Shown here in pieces: positions 1-11,317 of a stretch of DNA of 64,000 nucleotides (positions within the stretch are counted from its first letter, which is position 1; the number at the start of each line of letters is the position of its first letter). The position numbers and the translations under genes are program-made. The notes below the pieces were generated by a model, which was not told where the DNA came from, ran no database searches, and saw only the letters and a program-made list of their open reading frames with translations. The stretch is from Parelaphostrongylus tenuis (lineage: Eukaryota > Nematoda > Chromadorea > Rhabditida > Metastrongylidae), in assembly GCA_019055375.1 (NCBI GenBank), contig JAHQIW010000800.1:26030-90029 (forward strand), given 5' to 3'.

Positions 1-2188
1 ATTGAACGGACTTATTTCATCAGAGGGATTGCTTCTTAGTGTGCTTCAGTGGTAGCAGGATGGCGAACAGTTCCTCGAAGGTGAACCAGAAGGCATCACA
101 TTGTTGTCATTCTCTTTGCAAGTAAAATCGAGTAAGCTTTCAAGCACGGTTTGGTGAGCACTTTTATGAGACATATAGAGCCGAACACTCCCGAAAAGAC
201 CAACGGTTTGGCGAATTTGTAACGTTCACCGCATATTATAAACTATTTTTTCGAAAAAACAATCAACTTTTCCATAGACACATGCAAGAGTTAATAAGTC
301 TTATCTGTGTGCTCGATAGTCATGAAAAAAAAACAATATTAATTTATACTGGCTCACTAAAGGCCTGGGTTTACCACCTAGAATTTACCTTTGATATTCG
401 TCTGTTGTTCGTTAGCAGCTATTCCGGTAGAAAGAAGAGATTAATTACACTTTTTCAAAGTATTCATTCAAATTTTATCACTCTACATTGCCTACAATTC
501 ACTTTGCTTCCTTTATTGCTTTCATTAAAAATAGTTGCTAATCATAATCAGGTCATTTGAAGAGTTGCTGTCAGAGACGCTCTGGCACTCAACATACTGC
601 TGCATGAAGAAAAAAGGAGTGGGTGAGTGAGTCAGTAGCATTATCAGACCCATCCGGCCGTGAATAAAGCTTGCATCGATTACTGTCTCAAGAAAGACTA
701 CCTTACTTTTGATCTAATATCTTATGAAAAACTATCTTACTGGGATCTGTTAGCTTTAGAAAGTCGCTAAGCATTATGCCTTTCTTCTGGAATCATTGTG
801 AACAGCTCAGACTCTTGGCTCGGTAGTTTTCCTACTGTGCCATTACTGAGGCACTGCGGTACCCAGTTATGCCCATCAATTGTCGTTAAAATGCTTCATA
901 TCGGATCACCTGATTGTCAGCGTGCATACACGGAACTGCCTTTCAGAACAGATTATTCTCATATCCTTGAACTAATATTTACAAATTGATGGACTCCAAG
1001 TGTTCCACGGAAAAAAGAATACCAGCTGTTACCGATCCTGTTCACGTAATATCGAACAATCTGAAGCACTTATGTTAGTTCGAGCATGTCGAAGTGTGAA
1101 GTCAATGGTATCTGATTCTTACTCTTAATTTTTACCACTGACTTTGTTTCCTTCACTTTCCAATATCGTTCTTTATCATTTTTATGTGAAACTTTCCTCA
1201 GTTTCCGTTGTCCCATGCTGAACAACTCAGAGAAAGTTGTAATAATCGACGAAGTTCGGTTTATCGTTCTGTCCGGCACAACTAGCTAATTTTCAACTTT
1301 TCATTGTCATCGCATCCTTACATCACTTTACTCTTCTCCTCCTTACTCTTTTCCTTGTTTTTCTCCTCTAAATCATCAAAGTTCATATCGATTATTTCTT
1401 AATGGGAGTCCGCTTGCTTTCACATCACTTTGAGGGCACTTAATTGGTATAAATGGGAAAGACATGTATAATAAAGCGAAGCTGTTTAGTTTTCTATCGT
1501 ATACCAACGTTCATGTGTACTTTTGCGTTTTATGAAATTTGAGGTTTGTTTTTGCTTTTTGACACGATGGAGACCTTCTGAAGACTCAAAGATTCTCAGA
1601 ATCATCGACATTAAGCCAAACTTCGTTCTCAAACTCAATGCATGTTTCTTGTGGTGAGAATATTACACTTGCTGTAGGCTGAGAATTGCTTAGTGGTTGA
1701 AGTTGTTCTGTAGTGCTACTTTGGTGCTTGGTTCAACCACGTGCTGGAACAAACCAAGCTCTCCCATCCCTATGCGGACAACGAACTGGTGTCGACTTGT
1801 AATTGGAAGGAGTGATAACATTCGAATACACGGGCTCCAATAACTCATTGAATAGGCCAAGCATACTTTTAATCACTTTCAATGCTACCAATGATTTCTA
1901 ACGCCTGACATCTCTTTGTGAACTTGAGTAACACTGAACGATTTATCATTATTGTGGTTTACAATAATTCTCTTCATTGATCAGTTTTGAGTCAAGAATT
2001 AACCTTAGATGAATTTACAATGTGATGATGTAAAAAGCAAAGTGTTCATGAGTTTTTTTTTTTGACGTGTCGGTTTGTTTTGTTGGATAATTGGACTGCC
2101 ACCTTTTTGTAAGTTGTGCGGACCACATTATCAAGTCCAATGGGCTGAGATTTTGTTGCTATTCAGTTTTCTTTCGCTTTTCATCACA
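1..2188. other. No supported gene
   Basis: I see no reading frame with convincing splice sites here. A minus-strand stretch at about 20-97 reads as a short hydrophobic peptide ending in a stop, but no acceptor supports it. The rest is AT-rich intergenic-looking sequence. Confidence 0.4.
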
Positions 2189-2363
2189 TCAAGGAGCTTT
2201 CAGTTTTTGTAGGTCGCTTGCTTCCACTATTATGCAGGATTCTTCGATATCGAGAACGGCGATCTGGGCAAATAGATCACCTCTTACCTGAGCTTTTTGA
2301 TGAACGCGTAGACGAATCTCCTTCTCAGCATGAACACAGGATTGTCTTTCCTCTAACAAGAAG
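2189..2363 (-). CDS. Probable terminal exon, unrecognised protein
   Basis: This minus-strand stretch starts directly after a good acceptor (pyrimidine tract then CTACAG, ending at 2364) and stays open to a TGA at 2189-2191. The peptide is about 57 residues, rich in Glu, Gln and Arg, and looks like a helical or coiled-coil tail (it includes EERQSC and EKEIRLRVHQKAQ). A GTAAG donor-like site lies inside it at 2283-2287, so the exon could instead end at 2288 after only 25 codons. I do not recognise the family. Upstream exons, which should lie at higher coordinates and end with two spare bases, were not found. The evidence is the splice site plus coding-like composition only. Confidence 0.4.
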
Positions 2364-3290
2364 CTGTAGAAGGAAAAAAAATGGAACGTCAACAATACAT
2401 TTTTTGCATCACCCGACTACACGCATCTTGTGGATCACAGCATTTCTTTTATTTTGAAGTAATGCGAAGTCAACCGTTCAAGCAAGCTGTTTAGGAGAGT
2501 TGAAAAGCTAATCGATTTGTGATCGGTGAGCTGTCGGAGTTTTTCACCCTCTCATTGCTAAATGACTTGCAGTTGAGCTCAGTGAAGGGAAATTTTTTCC
2601 TTTAAAATTAGCAAATAAGGCTTAATTTTTTACAAAAAATGAGTTACCTATTGCGTACAACTTATTAATTGGCGTTTCATATCACTGAGAAGCAGCGTCA
2701 GTCTAAGCCTATTAATGAATATTTTATCAGTTATGGCCAACACTGCACATTTTCTAGCATTTTTTTCAAACAGTGTTTATACATTGTGACATTAACGGTG
2801 TTACTATTGCGACCGTAGTTTGAACTGAAAGATATATTCAGTAATGAAAAATTTTGGCGCACAAAGGAAAGAAGTGCGTGGTACGTGTGGTTATCCATTT
2901 TTTCCTAACGACACAACAATTTATAAATTATGGTGGTAATAATAGGCATTTAGAAACTGAAAATAACGATTCTTTCAGAAATTCATATTTTTACCACCTA
3001 AGTAATGGAATCACGTCAACGGAAAAAAACACAAGTTCCTAAGACTTTGAATTTGCGTCGCGCCTCTTCTTTTTTCTGCCCCGACAACTGCCACAAAACT
3101 TCGTACCGACTGCTTTCGAACACCTCTACAGTACCTTTTATGTTTAGATCATTTTCGTTACTATTTTTAATTTATTGCACGAGTTGCTTATTTGTTAGCT
3201 AATTGGATAATCTGGAAGAAAAGGTGCCGTCGATGGTCTGATGGCATCTTCTCGTAGATTTATGCATAATAGTAACATAAGCTGTAATAA
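2364..3290. other. No supported gene
   Basis: AT-rich sequence. The short open frames lack splice sites and look random. I see no recognisable repeat. Confidence 0.4.
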
Positions 3291-3430
3291 TTAATGCAGT
3301 GGTAGTCGCACTCAGGTTGGTGCATGAGTTAAATGCGCATTCAATCACCTCTTTGATATTAGGATTGGAATAAAACGCGCGGAGCGTTCTTAAGGGACTG
3401 ACGAGCGGTTTGGGCTTATAGTCCTTCAAA
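3291..3430 (+). repeat. Diverged fragment resembling SINE family A
   Basis: The segment ATTCAATCACCTC and its flanks resemble, in opposite orientation, the body of the three clear SINE-A copies at 20.4, 35.6 and 38.4 kb. Similarity is partial and the tRNA-like head is not clear. It could be a chance match over a short stretch. Confidence 0.3.
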
Positions 3431-3502
3431 TGACTCTACTAATACAATATCGACAATGGGAGCGGGATAGGCCAAGTGATGCAGTGTGTTAACAAGCAAG
3501 TT

Positions 3503-3715
3503 GATATGCGATGCGCTGGTTTGATCCTCTCCCCAGTACTATCTTACGAGCAATCACTCAAACATGGCAAGAACGACTACCTTCAAGATTGCAAGGAGAA
3601 TCTCCTCGACCGAAATTCCACGTTATGTATGAAGGAGACCGACAATTCTCAAGCAAGCGAAGCAATACGTAAAACGTTCGAAGACCTGTGGAGGATGGAT
3701 GCGAGAATGCTTTAA
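3503..3715 (+). CDS. Candidate exon, unrecognised
   Basis: An open frame of about 70 residues runs to a TAA at 3713-3715, and a GATGCAG at its left edge could be an acceptor. The peptide is hydrophilic with four cysteines (motifs MRCAG, QDCKEN, TLCMKE) and ends in FEDLWRMDARML, which looks coding. The opposite strand is also open over much of this region, so the choice of strand is not secure. No homologous family is recognised. Confidence 0.3.
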   Translation, partial: DMRCAGLILSPVLSYEQSLKHGKNDYLQDCKENLLDRNSTLCMKETDNSQASEAIRKTFEDLWRMDARML

Positions 3716-6461
3716 ATGCAAGAACTGTTGAGAACCGGACAGTGAATTGTGATAGCGAGTTGTGTGAAATAATAGCAAAAATAATTACAATTTTGACGGT
3801 ATACTGTAGTGTTCTCTTACGGTTGCTCGTGCAAGTTTGATGATATTTCTTTGTGGTGTGAGTTTTCCATAGAGGCATATGAGAGTCGTGGAATTTTTTG
3901 TAGCTTTGGTAATCTTTGCTTGCTTCCCTGGTTGTGATTATTGCGTACTTGCAATTCATAAATTGTATTAGGTTCTATAGAATTTTATAATAATCTTTGC
4001 AAACCCACCCAATGTCTCTTGATCAGGACATCAACGAGGTCTCCATTCACTTCGTTGTGCTTTAAGACCGTTCAGTCACCTGAGCAGTTTAATATGGAGG
4101 GCCTAAAAAGAGTTTCGTTCTCTATTTTCGCCTTTCTTGGCAATAAGGTAGACATGGATATATCTGAACATTGCCGTCGTGCAATTTTACTCTTAGCTAA
4201 AATCGAGTCCCTATTTCTCAATGTCAAGTCGCTCTTTTAATAAACGTCTTCCATCGACATAAAGGCTTTTTTTGACATTGGATGCCGTTTCAAGACTTTT
4301 GAAGATACACCACAGTTTCCATAATTATGTTTCATTACAACAGAGAAAATGCACAGTCGTCCGTCACAGCTCATTTCTCGTACCATCATCTCCTCTTAAT
4401 CTTCGTTACCGTATTCTCGGGCCCTTTTCGAATTGTTGGACGGCTTGATAGACGTTTAACTTCTGGCTTTTACAAAAGCTGCCTTTTTCAATTCCCTACG
4501 AGCGTAAGTGTTTCATTGAACCACTCGATAGCAGTTCTAATGTCCACGGCTATCAGTCATAGAAAGTAGCTTTGCGAGAATCTCTTCAAACTCATCAAAA
4601 TGTTGTAGGAAATTTTTCGTATTTTCTAGAAGCCGAAGTGATTCCAAATGACTTCAATCTCATTAACGGTGAAGAGTAGCGGGTTCATTAGAAGAACGCC
4701 GCCAATCGCATTCATCTATCGACACTCCGAGGCATCGCAAAGTCGTTATATGTAGCAACCAGTTCATGTTATTGTTCTTTCCGTTCATACAATTCAGACT
4801 CGGGACTTTCTGAACGTTATTTCTATGTTTGCAGGCCCGTATTTTAGCTTGATAGATGAAATAATCTCCAAGCTGTTGTTGAGATTTTCGCTATTGATCA
4901 GCTTCAAGTTATTCTGAGTTTCATTCATCAAGCTGTCTTCCAATAGAAAAACGTTTTTAAAAGCGATGAGGAAAGCTGGAATTTCTTGTCCGTCGTTTCC
5001 TATCGCCAAATTTGTTTGCGTACTTTTCAGTGCAGTAGCGGTATCAGGTTACTTGGAAATTGACATTGTACTCATATTTTCATTTTTCTTGTGCTTTGGC
5101 AATAGTTTGTATTTGCTGCACCGCTATACGTTATTGTGATACAAATTATATACCTTTTCCATCAACGTTTTTGACAAACTTTGAGATTATCAGCAGCCGA
5201 TACAACAGGAATTTTCATGAGTTTGTTTCCACCTATTTCAGTTCGTAGTCGAGGCACTTTGACGTTTCTTTTGTACAGTCGGAAAAGGCCCGTTTCTTGA
5301 CATCGTTGCAACGTTAGAATGAAGGTTGAATCCACCATGATTAACCATTTTGTGGCAGAGCACTTTTGCTTTTCCCTTGGGATTTTAGTACTTATTCGAT
5401 AGCTCAAATCTTTGCTATTTGAATACCGCTACTGATTTTAGAAAATACTCGCTAATGCGATCTATCAGTGCGCAATTTTGCTCGCCTAAGGTTTGAGAAT
5501 ATGTTTTGAACATGGTTTCAGTACTTTTTCGGTAGCTTGACAAACGGTGACTTTCGAAAGTTAGTTTGATTTTTGAAATTTCAAAAAATTTTCATACGAT
5601 GGTCACAAGACTACTTCTAGCATTCACAGAATAGACAATAGAGACGTATTGACTAGCACAGAATTTTGTGATGTATCACAAAGTTGAAAAAAAGTTATAA
5701 GGTAGTTTTGAAACGGAAATGAAGTTTTCAGATCAATAACGGAAGTCGTGCGTCTCTTGAATCGCGCTGCCCCTAGGGATTTCAATGTCACCCCGAAAGG
5801 ATGCAATTTTCTCTAATTATTTACATATCTTTTTTCATTTCGGATAACTTTTTAGGTTTCCAGTAATAGAATCATTTAAGAGGTTCTATTCCCTGTTTCA
5901 ATTGTAGAAGCTTTCATTTTCGTTTCACATTGGCGCTATGAAGGTGTGAGAAAGGCGTCACGAAGTCCTAGCGACGAATTATCAACTTCAAACGTAAAAT
6001 GCAATCCTCTTTTTGCTTTTACAGTGCTCTGTATAAACCTGTTTGGAAGTCGGTTTCAGCCTCAGAATTACCAAAATTCTACCTATCAGAAATTACCAAA
6101 ATTTCAGCGAAAAGTCGTTCACACACACCAGCCGAGCAAACAATGCAGATCCAGAGCCGGCCCTTGTCACAATGTGAATGTTCGCTGTTGTAGCGAGTCT
6201 CATTTTCGTTTACGGTGGCAATAGGTGGCAGTGGGTTCCACATCAGACAGTCTGACTCAGTACGAAAACGAACATTCAACTTGGTACAACGACCGAGTGT
6301 GGACTATCGACTCGATCACGCGACTTGAGAAAACGAAGATGCCAAAGCGTTAGCCGAGTCGGCATTCTCACACCAACCTCGTGTCAACCTCGAATCGTGG
6401 TCTGCCATCAAGGATTTAGATATGATATCTCTATATCCAGCTGTTTTTAGACCTGGCTCAA
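3716..6461. other. No supported gene
   Basis: Several 60-130 codon frames occur on both strands, but none has paired splice signals or a recognisable motif. I see nothing else here. Confidence 0.4.
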
Positions 6462-6507
6462 AATCAATATATTCCGACAGCGCATTTTAAGCTTTTCATA
6501 AGGTCTA

Positions 6508-6568
6508 TTATGGCATTATACAGTGTAATATACGTGTTTTGGCCTTGCAGCACGTCAGTTCCAGTGCC
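6508..6568 (-). ncRNA. Decayed hammerhead-like motif, family A
   Basis: Read on the minus strand, this matches the family A arm: a CTGACGT in place of CTGANGA, a short stem II with GCAAG loop, then CAAAA where GAAA is expected, and an ACACGTATATTACACTGTA stem III region. Core position A9 and the G of GAAA are changed, so self-cleavage is not expected. It marks the left arm of FB1. Confidence 0.5.
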
Positions 6569-6702
6569 ACTTGTCTGTGCCGTTCCCTCTCAAGAAAGAA
6601 CCCTTTTTACATAGAGGAATAGTCGACGAACACGTTACACTGCAAGTAAAGTGGAAATTCACTTCACCCATGGGTAACGTATAATTGCTTGTTCAGTGAG
6701 AT

Positions 6703-6790
6703 CCTTATCAGAAATGCCAGCCTTTAGCAATCGAATGTCAATCACCAGTGATTAATATTCGATTGCTAAAGGCTGGCAAATCTGATAAGG
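6703..6790. repeat. Hairpin with 34-nt arms
   Basis: Arms 6703-6736 and 6757-6790 are complementary: a 10-bp outer match and a perfect 21-bp inner match (left inner arm 6716-6736, right inner arm 6757-6777), separated by a 3-nt mismatched spacer. The loop is 20 nt. It abuts the nested family B arm of FB1. Confidence 0.8.
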
Positions 6791-6814
6791 CTATAACATG
6801 TTTTAAGCCGTCAA

Positions 6815-6895
6815 ATTCTAAGTGCTGGACAGGTGTTTGTTTCGTCCTACCTGGACTTTTCATTAGCACACTCCCTCGATTTAGCCGATCCCTTG
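6815..6895 (-). ncRNA. Decayed hammerhead-like motif, family B
   Basis: On the minus strand this aligns base by base with the intact copy at 7075-7136: stem I GTGCTA, stem II GTCC-AGGTA-GGAC (fully paired here), then GAAAC and a CCTGTC cleavage region. The core reads AATGAAA instead of CTGAGGA, changing C3 and G8, so it should be dead. Its perfect stem II shows what the family ancestor looked like. Confidence 0.55.
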
Positions 6896-7074
6896 AGGCT
6901 CTACTCCTTTATGAAGGAATTGACGCCGAGTAATAGATCATCTCAAATCAAGTGACGAAATCCTCTGACATTACAGAGGCCAACAGTCGAGCTTGTGGCT
7001 GCTAAAATGAATCATACCTCCCCAGTCGACCATTTTTTTTATAGACTCCGTTTATAAAGAATCGGCTGAACCGA

Positions 7075-7136
7075 GGGACTGTGCTACTGAGGAGTCCGGG
7101 TAGGTCGAAACAGGCGCCTGTCTAGCATTTAAACCC
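7075..7136 (+). ncRNA. Hammerhead ribozyme, family B, complete core
   Basis: All conserved hammerhead positions are present. The core CTGAGGA is at 7087-7093 (C3 U4 G5 A6 N7 G8 A9). Stem II spans 7094-7106 (GTCC, loop GGGTA, GGTC, with one U-U mismatch). GAAA is at 7107-7110. Stem III is 7110-7121, a CAGGCGCCTG palindrome closed by A15.1-U16.1, and C17 is at 7122. Predicted cleavage falls between 7122 and 7123. Stem I pairs 7081-7086 with 7123-7128 (GTGCTA with TAGCAT, one G-U), and an outer GGG/CCC helix at 7075-7077 and 7134-7136 is possible. It is a type I layout, open at stem I. Activity is inferred from the core; it has not been shown. Confidence 0.7.
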
Positions 7137-7342
7137 TAACGGCTCAAAACATGTTATATCCTTATAAGATTATTGTTTCGAGCGGAGTTTGTAGAAAAAT
7201 GGTTGAATGGGCTGCTATTTTTATTATAATGCCTTTATATTCGACTGTTTTAAGGACCTTGCCTGGCCTTGCGATGTAATGTGTTCGTCGACGATTCCTC
7301 AATGTAAAGGGTTCTCCCCGGGAGGGATTGACATAGACGAGG

Positions 7343-7400
7343 AGCACTGTGCAACTGACGAGGCTGTACGGCCGAAACACGTGTATTACACTGTAGTGCT
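7343..7400 (+). ncRNA. Hammerhead-like motif, family A, core intact
   Basis: CTGACGA at 7355-7361 satisfies CTGANGA. Stem II is GGC with loop TGTACG and GCC, 7362-7373. GAAA is at 7374-7377. Stem III forms as ACA, bulged C, GTGT, loop ATT, ACAC, TGT, with A17 at 7395 as the predicted cleavage base. The outer part of stem I pairs AGCAC (7343-7347) with GTGCT (7396-7400). The inner part of stem I next to the core does not pair well, so activity is less certain than for 7075-7136. It sits in the right arm of FB1. Confidence 0.5.
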
Positions 7401-7654
7401 GTAACAGACCTCATTACGGCTTGAAATATGCTGTCAGGATGTATTTGGTTTTTCAACTTTGAGTGGACAATTTGAGTTTAATTTTCCCAAGGGAAAATAT
7501 TTATACATTTTGAATCCGTTGCTCAATTATGTTCATTCACCATTACGGCTGCCTAAGTTTAATTTACATCATGGAGTATTTAATCGGGTGACTGTTTTAT
7601 ATTGCTTTATCGTATTATAGACTATTTGCTAGTAATACTTACCTATTTCGTACA

Positions 7655-7903
7655 GTTACCGAGTGGTTGTAAAACTCGTAGCTTGTTGGCTGAATCCTAC
7701 CCCTGGCACTCTCCGACAATCAACAACGAACACCCTATGTAGCGCCACAGCCAGGCTATCCTCGAGGTCTCAAGGAGACGTGCTCAACCAGTATTCTGTG
7801 ACGTTCAAAAAGAAGACAAAAGAAAACGAATTGAATGCTGGAAGCACTGGGATTCGCACAGTGAATAAAAACGCTGCGAAGACAGATCAGTAAAGTAAAG
7901 TAA
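7655..7903 (+). repeat. SINE family B copy, tRNA-derived head
   Basis: This begins with a tRNA-like A-box (CCGAGTGGTTGTAAAACTC), followed by a body shared with copies at 33.75-33.91 kb (3' part), 35.25-35.46 kb and 41.54-41.74 kb (both reversed). Shared blocks include GGCTATCCTCGAGG and, near the 3' end, ATGCTGGAAGCACTGGGAT. The copy ends in GATCAGTAAAGTAAAGTA. It has no coding capacity, and would depend on a LINE such as RTE for mobility (inference). Confidence 0.6.
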
Positions 7904-8706
7904 TATTTACCCTTTTGCCTACCTAAGTTCTCCCTGATCAATATTTTTAGTAAGAGTCCAAATTTTTGGAAAATTTTCTGGGCATGTGGTGCGTTAAGTC
8001 AAGGCTTGACAGCTATCCGATGATTTGAAGTGGACATGAACATTTTTACTCTCAGGACCTCTCCAGAGTTTTCTATTCAGGTGATGCTTTCCACTCAAAA
8101 AATCACGGAAATAACTTAGTTCAATTTCCAGCACTTTAATGAAGAAGAACTCCGTTGCTGTCGTTGAATATCTAGTTCACTCATACAAAACGTATTACCG
8201 CTTGAACGACTCAGGAAAGATTTGGCAACTGATTAGCTGCGCTAAAAATAATATTCGTGATTTGCTAACTCAAAGTACTTTTGTTTCATGAACGAGTTCG
8301 GCAGTATGATGGATCATGCGAGTCGCCATTTGTCCTTCCCAAGTGCCAATCGAATAAGTGACGTGAATGTTGCAGTTGAAAGAAACAATGTGTCTTGAAG
8401 TAATTGGCAGCAACACTGGAGTTTTATCTCTTCTTTGTTATATATTTTTTCGATGGAACCTTTCTATTTCTATTCCACATCTTTTTTTTTATATAAAGAG
8501 CTTCACTCAATCGAAAATACATCTGCTCTTCATATGTTTGAAAAGTTATTAAGAACAAAGCCGCTTTTTTATAACAATCATCGACATATACATTATTATC
8601 ACTACGAACGTCAACGCTAAGTTTAGCTGCAGTTGATAAAATTAATTTATTTGTAGCTGGTAATGCTAATAAGGTGAATCACATTTTCGTTATTCTGTGG
8701 CATAAT
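7904..8706. other. No supported gene
   Basis: No splice-supported frames or recognisable repeats were seen. Confidence 0.4.
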
Positions 8707-8709
8707 GAG

Positions 8710-8746
<37 letters not shown>

Positions 8747-8752
8747 ATATAA
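8707..8752. repeat. (TA)n microsatellite
   Basis: Alternating AT with one interruption (TATTTATA), about 45 nt. Confidence 0.95.
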
Positions 8753-11317
8753 ACTGCGTAAGGAAGATTTTCTTTGTTATGCAAAAAAATTGAATTGTAA
8801 GACTTCTATATGACAGAGGTTGAACGGTACCCTACAATGCACGCACGTATAGTCGTTGTTTCGACACTGGACATTGAACCACCAAGCTCTCCATGCCTTT
8901 GAGATTGACAATTGTTGCCAAATCTGTCTGAAAGAGTGACAAACTGGCTTGATGCATCGAAAAGCCCTCGCAAATCTATGCATAAACCAAATTTACATCA
9001 GTAACGTTCGGTAGTAGGATCGCATGTCAAAAAACTCAGTCATTACGAGACGTTTTAGAGATTGTTAATTATAAATTATAAACAGGATTATGATATCACT
9101 ATCAAATTTTATCACCGTACGTGTTTCTTATGACAACGGCATTAATCCTGAGTTCATAGGAAATTATACGTCAGCGTCTCGGTCCTGGCTTCACAATGAA
9201 CACCTGCACGTTTTCGTGTATTTTATTTTCATATAATTTACATCTCCCGAACCTCGCATATTGTTCGGATCAATTTTTCTCTTATTCAACCCACTTTCTC
9301 GAACTTCCGTCGTCTAGGAAAGATTTCCGTGTGGTCTCATTGCTATATGGAGACCTTTATCTTTTTTATGTATGTCGTTGAATGATCAGATAGATCTCCA
9401 CTGAAATCCTGACATAGCCCTGCCGTGGCTTTTCCAGATATTCTGTTCAAGTATTGAATGCCCCAATACAATGTTGAAGCAGTTAGACATTCCAACTTAA
9501 TATACCAGTAATCGTTATGCAATGCACTCAGTTATGAATCTTTTTACGCGGCCTATTTTTAGGTTATAGACAAAGGTGGGCGGGGGCTGAGTGCATTGAA
9601 TTTGGCATTGTGTGCGTTCTGCTCTCCTACCGGAGTGTCTTCATTGTTTCTTTTTCAATTCTTCTATAAGTTCCATGAAACCTCGACGTCTGTGACGTTT
9701 TGTCTATTTTGCTTAGCAGTTAGTTATGGTGAAAATTCTGGATTTGTTTCATACTGTTTTACGCGATTCAAAATTTATGAGCTTTTCGCCCGTTGGCTAT
9801 GATGTTATACGAGTGTTATTCGGTCATAAAATTTATAACATGGAATGTAATTTGATATGTCGTTAAGGCTTTATCGTTTATTACTTTAGTTTTTCTTCAG
9901 TTTTTCCGTATGTGGTTACCATATCTCCGAATGGTCCTTCTTATTTTCGCGAAAAAATGGCTTAAAAATAGCTATATATCCAAGAATGCTGAGCGGCATG
10001 CAAATCTCTGGACTACAGACGAGAGTTGGACTCGCGTTTCACTCTTACCAGAGACTCGTGCTAACTACTATACTACTTATGCCCTTGCTCTGCTATCATT
10101 CTTTGTGCGACATATAAAGTATCGAAGCTGACACCAATCGGTCGTTGACGGGTTTGATCTAGTGTGCACATATAGTCAGAAAAACCAGTTAAGCTGATTG
10201 ATATTAGATGTTCCTAATCTGCAAGAATTCTACATGTTACTGCTTTCTTAACAATGCTATGATGTTAGAACCTTATGTTCAAAAGAGCTGAGTGATACGC
10301 AAAGCTGTGAACCTCAAGCGAGAGATGACACCGCGTTTAACTTTACCTGAGCTGTGTGATAAAGTATATATCACAAAAAGAGCGATATAAGAGCGAAGAC
10401 CATAGTAATGGCTTAATTTTTTCGATCACCCACACATTCTAAAGGAATTCGTGAATTTCTCTAAGCTCACAAGGTGTGGATAGCTCACTAGTTATAGGTA
10501 CCGTGCAATATGCGACAACTGTCGACCCCGCTTCCAGAAGTCATAACCAAACCTTCCAGCTCCTAAGATTAGCAAGTTGATAACGAACTTGTATGGGAGA
10601 TTAAGAAAACAGTTACTTATCCGTAAAGTTCCATGTGTTGTTGCATAGATTCAAACATGCACTCAGTAATTTTCTTGATGCTAGCTAAACACGTCCAAAT
10701 TTATAACGATGCCCTATAAAGGGATTGATAAACGCTAAAACTTCATTCATCTGGTAGAAACTTAGTTAGACTTTCGGTTGCACCCCATCAGTTGCTACAT
10801 GTCGTTGAATGGAGCCGTTGGTCCACTATACTGCTAACGTTTGCTGCATGTTGGTGGTTATTTAAGCTCATAAAGCCGTTAAATTCTCTTGATACGACCC
10901 ATCATCATATTTACAATGCGCACTCAAACACTTCTTGCATTCGGTCGTTCTCTCGCATCCACCACTATTCACTATAGTCTTCGAAGTTTTCACGTATGGA
11001 TTCAACTGCAGCCTGAAGATTTCGTCAAATCTAATTAAATCTAGCTGAAATTCTGCTATCTCCGAGTTAGAATGTTTTCTATTAGATTCTAGGAGTGAAC
11101 TGTTGCCAAATAAGTCTGCTGTCATTTTCTCAACCGCTCGGAATGAGATTTTCGTGATGAACGAAAAAACATAAGCCAAGAAATGCTGGAGTTCATACGA
11201 AGAAACTTGTAGAATTTCTTTGCAGTTGCTGTAATTCGATACCTCATGTAGTGACCCATTTTTACTATTACATAGTTCATTTGCTTTATTTTGTTTTTGT
11301 ATTACTTTTTTTTGCAG
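8753..11317. other. Mostly unassigned; one weak minus-strand frame
   Basis: The only notable frame is on the minus strand at 10868-11179, about 100 codons. It has a Cys-rich end (motifs CERTTECKKC and SAHCKYDD) but no splice support, and I would not call it a gene. The rest shows nothing I can name. Confidence 0.3.

Larger units (their letters stand above)
6462..7446. mobile_element. Inverted-repeat element FB1 carrying hammerhead motifs
   Basis: The two ends are inverted copies of each other: a left arm at about 6462-6660 on the minus strand and a right arm at about 7255-7446 on the plus strand. Both share the terminal CTGACAGC-type sequence, a tail containing a TTTCATG-like block, a hammerhead core and an inner block with GTTCGTCGAC. 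Nested inside is a second inverted pair (6790-6900 minus, 7070-7160 plus) belonging to a different hammerhead subfamily. A hairpin at 6703-6790 lies beside it. No protein-coding potential is visible, so this would be a non-autonomous element. Element ends are approximate. The ribozyme identity comes from core matching; the transposon nature is inferred from dispersion and inverted arms. Confidence 0.6.

Noticed and set aside
20..97. Minus-strand peptide FWFTFEELFAILLPLKH
   Set aside because: Coding-like but with no acceptor and at the window edge; too short to support.
3558..3959. 133-codon minus-strand frame
   Set aside because: No splice support, low-complexity start and no recognisable motif; overlaps a better-looking plus-strand frame.
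10868..11179. 103-codon minus-strand Cys-containing frame
   Set aside because: No splice sites, no family match and overlap with weak repeat-like sequence.
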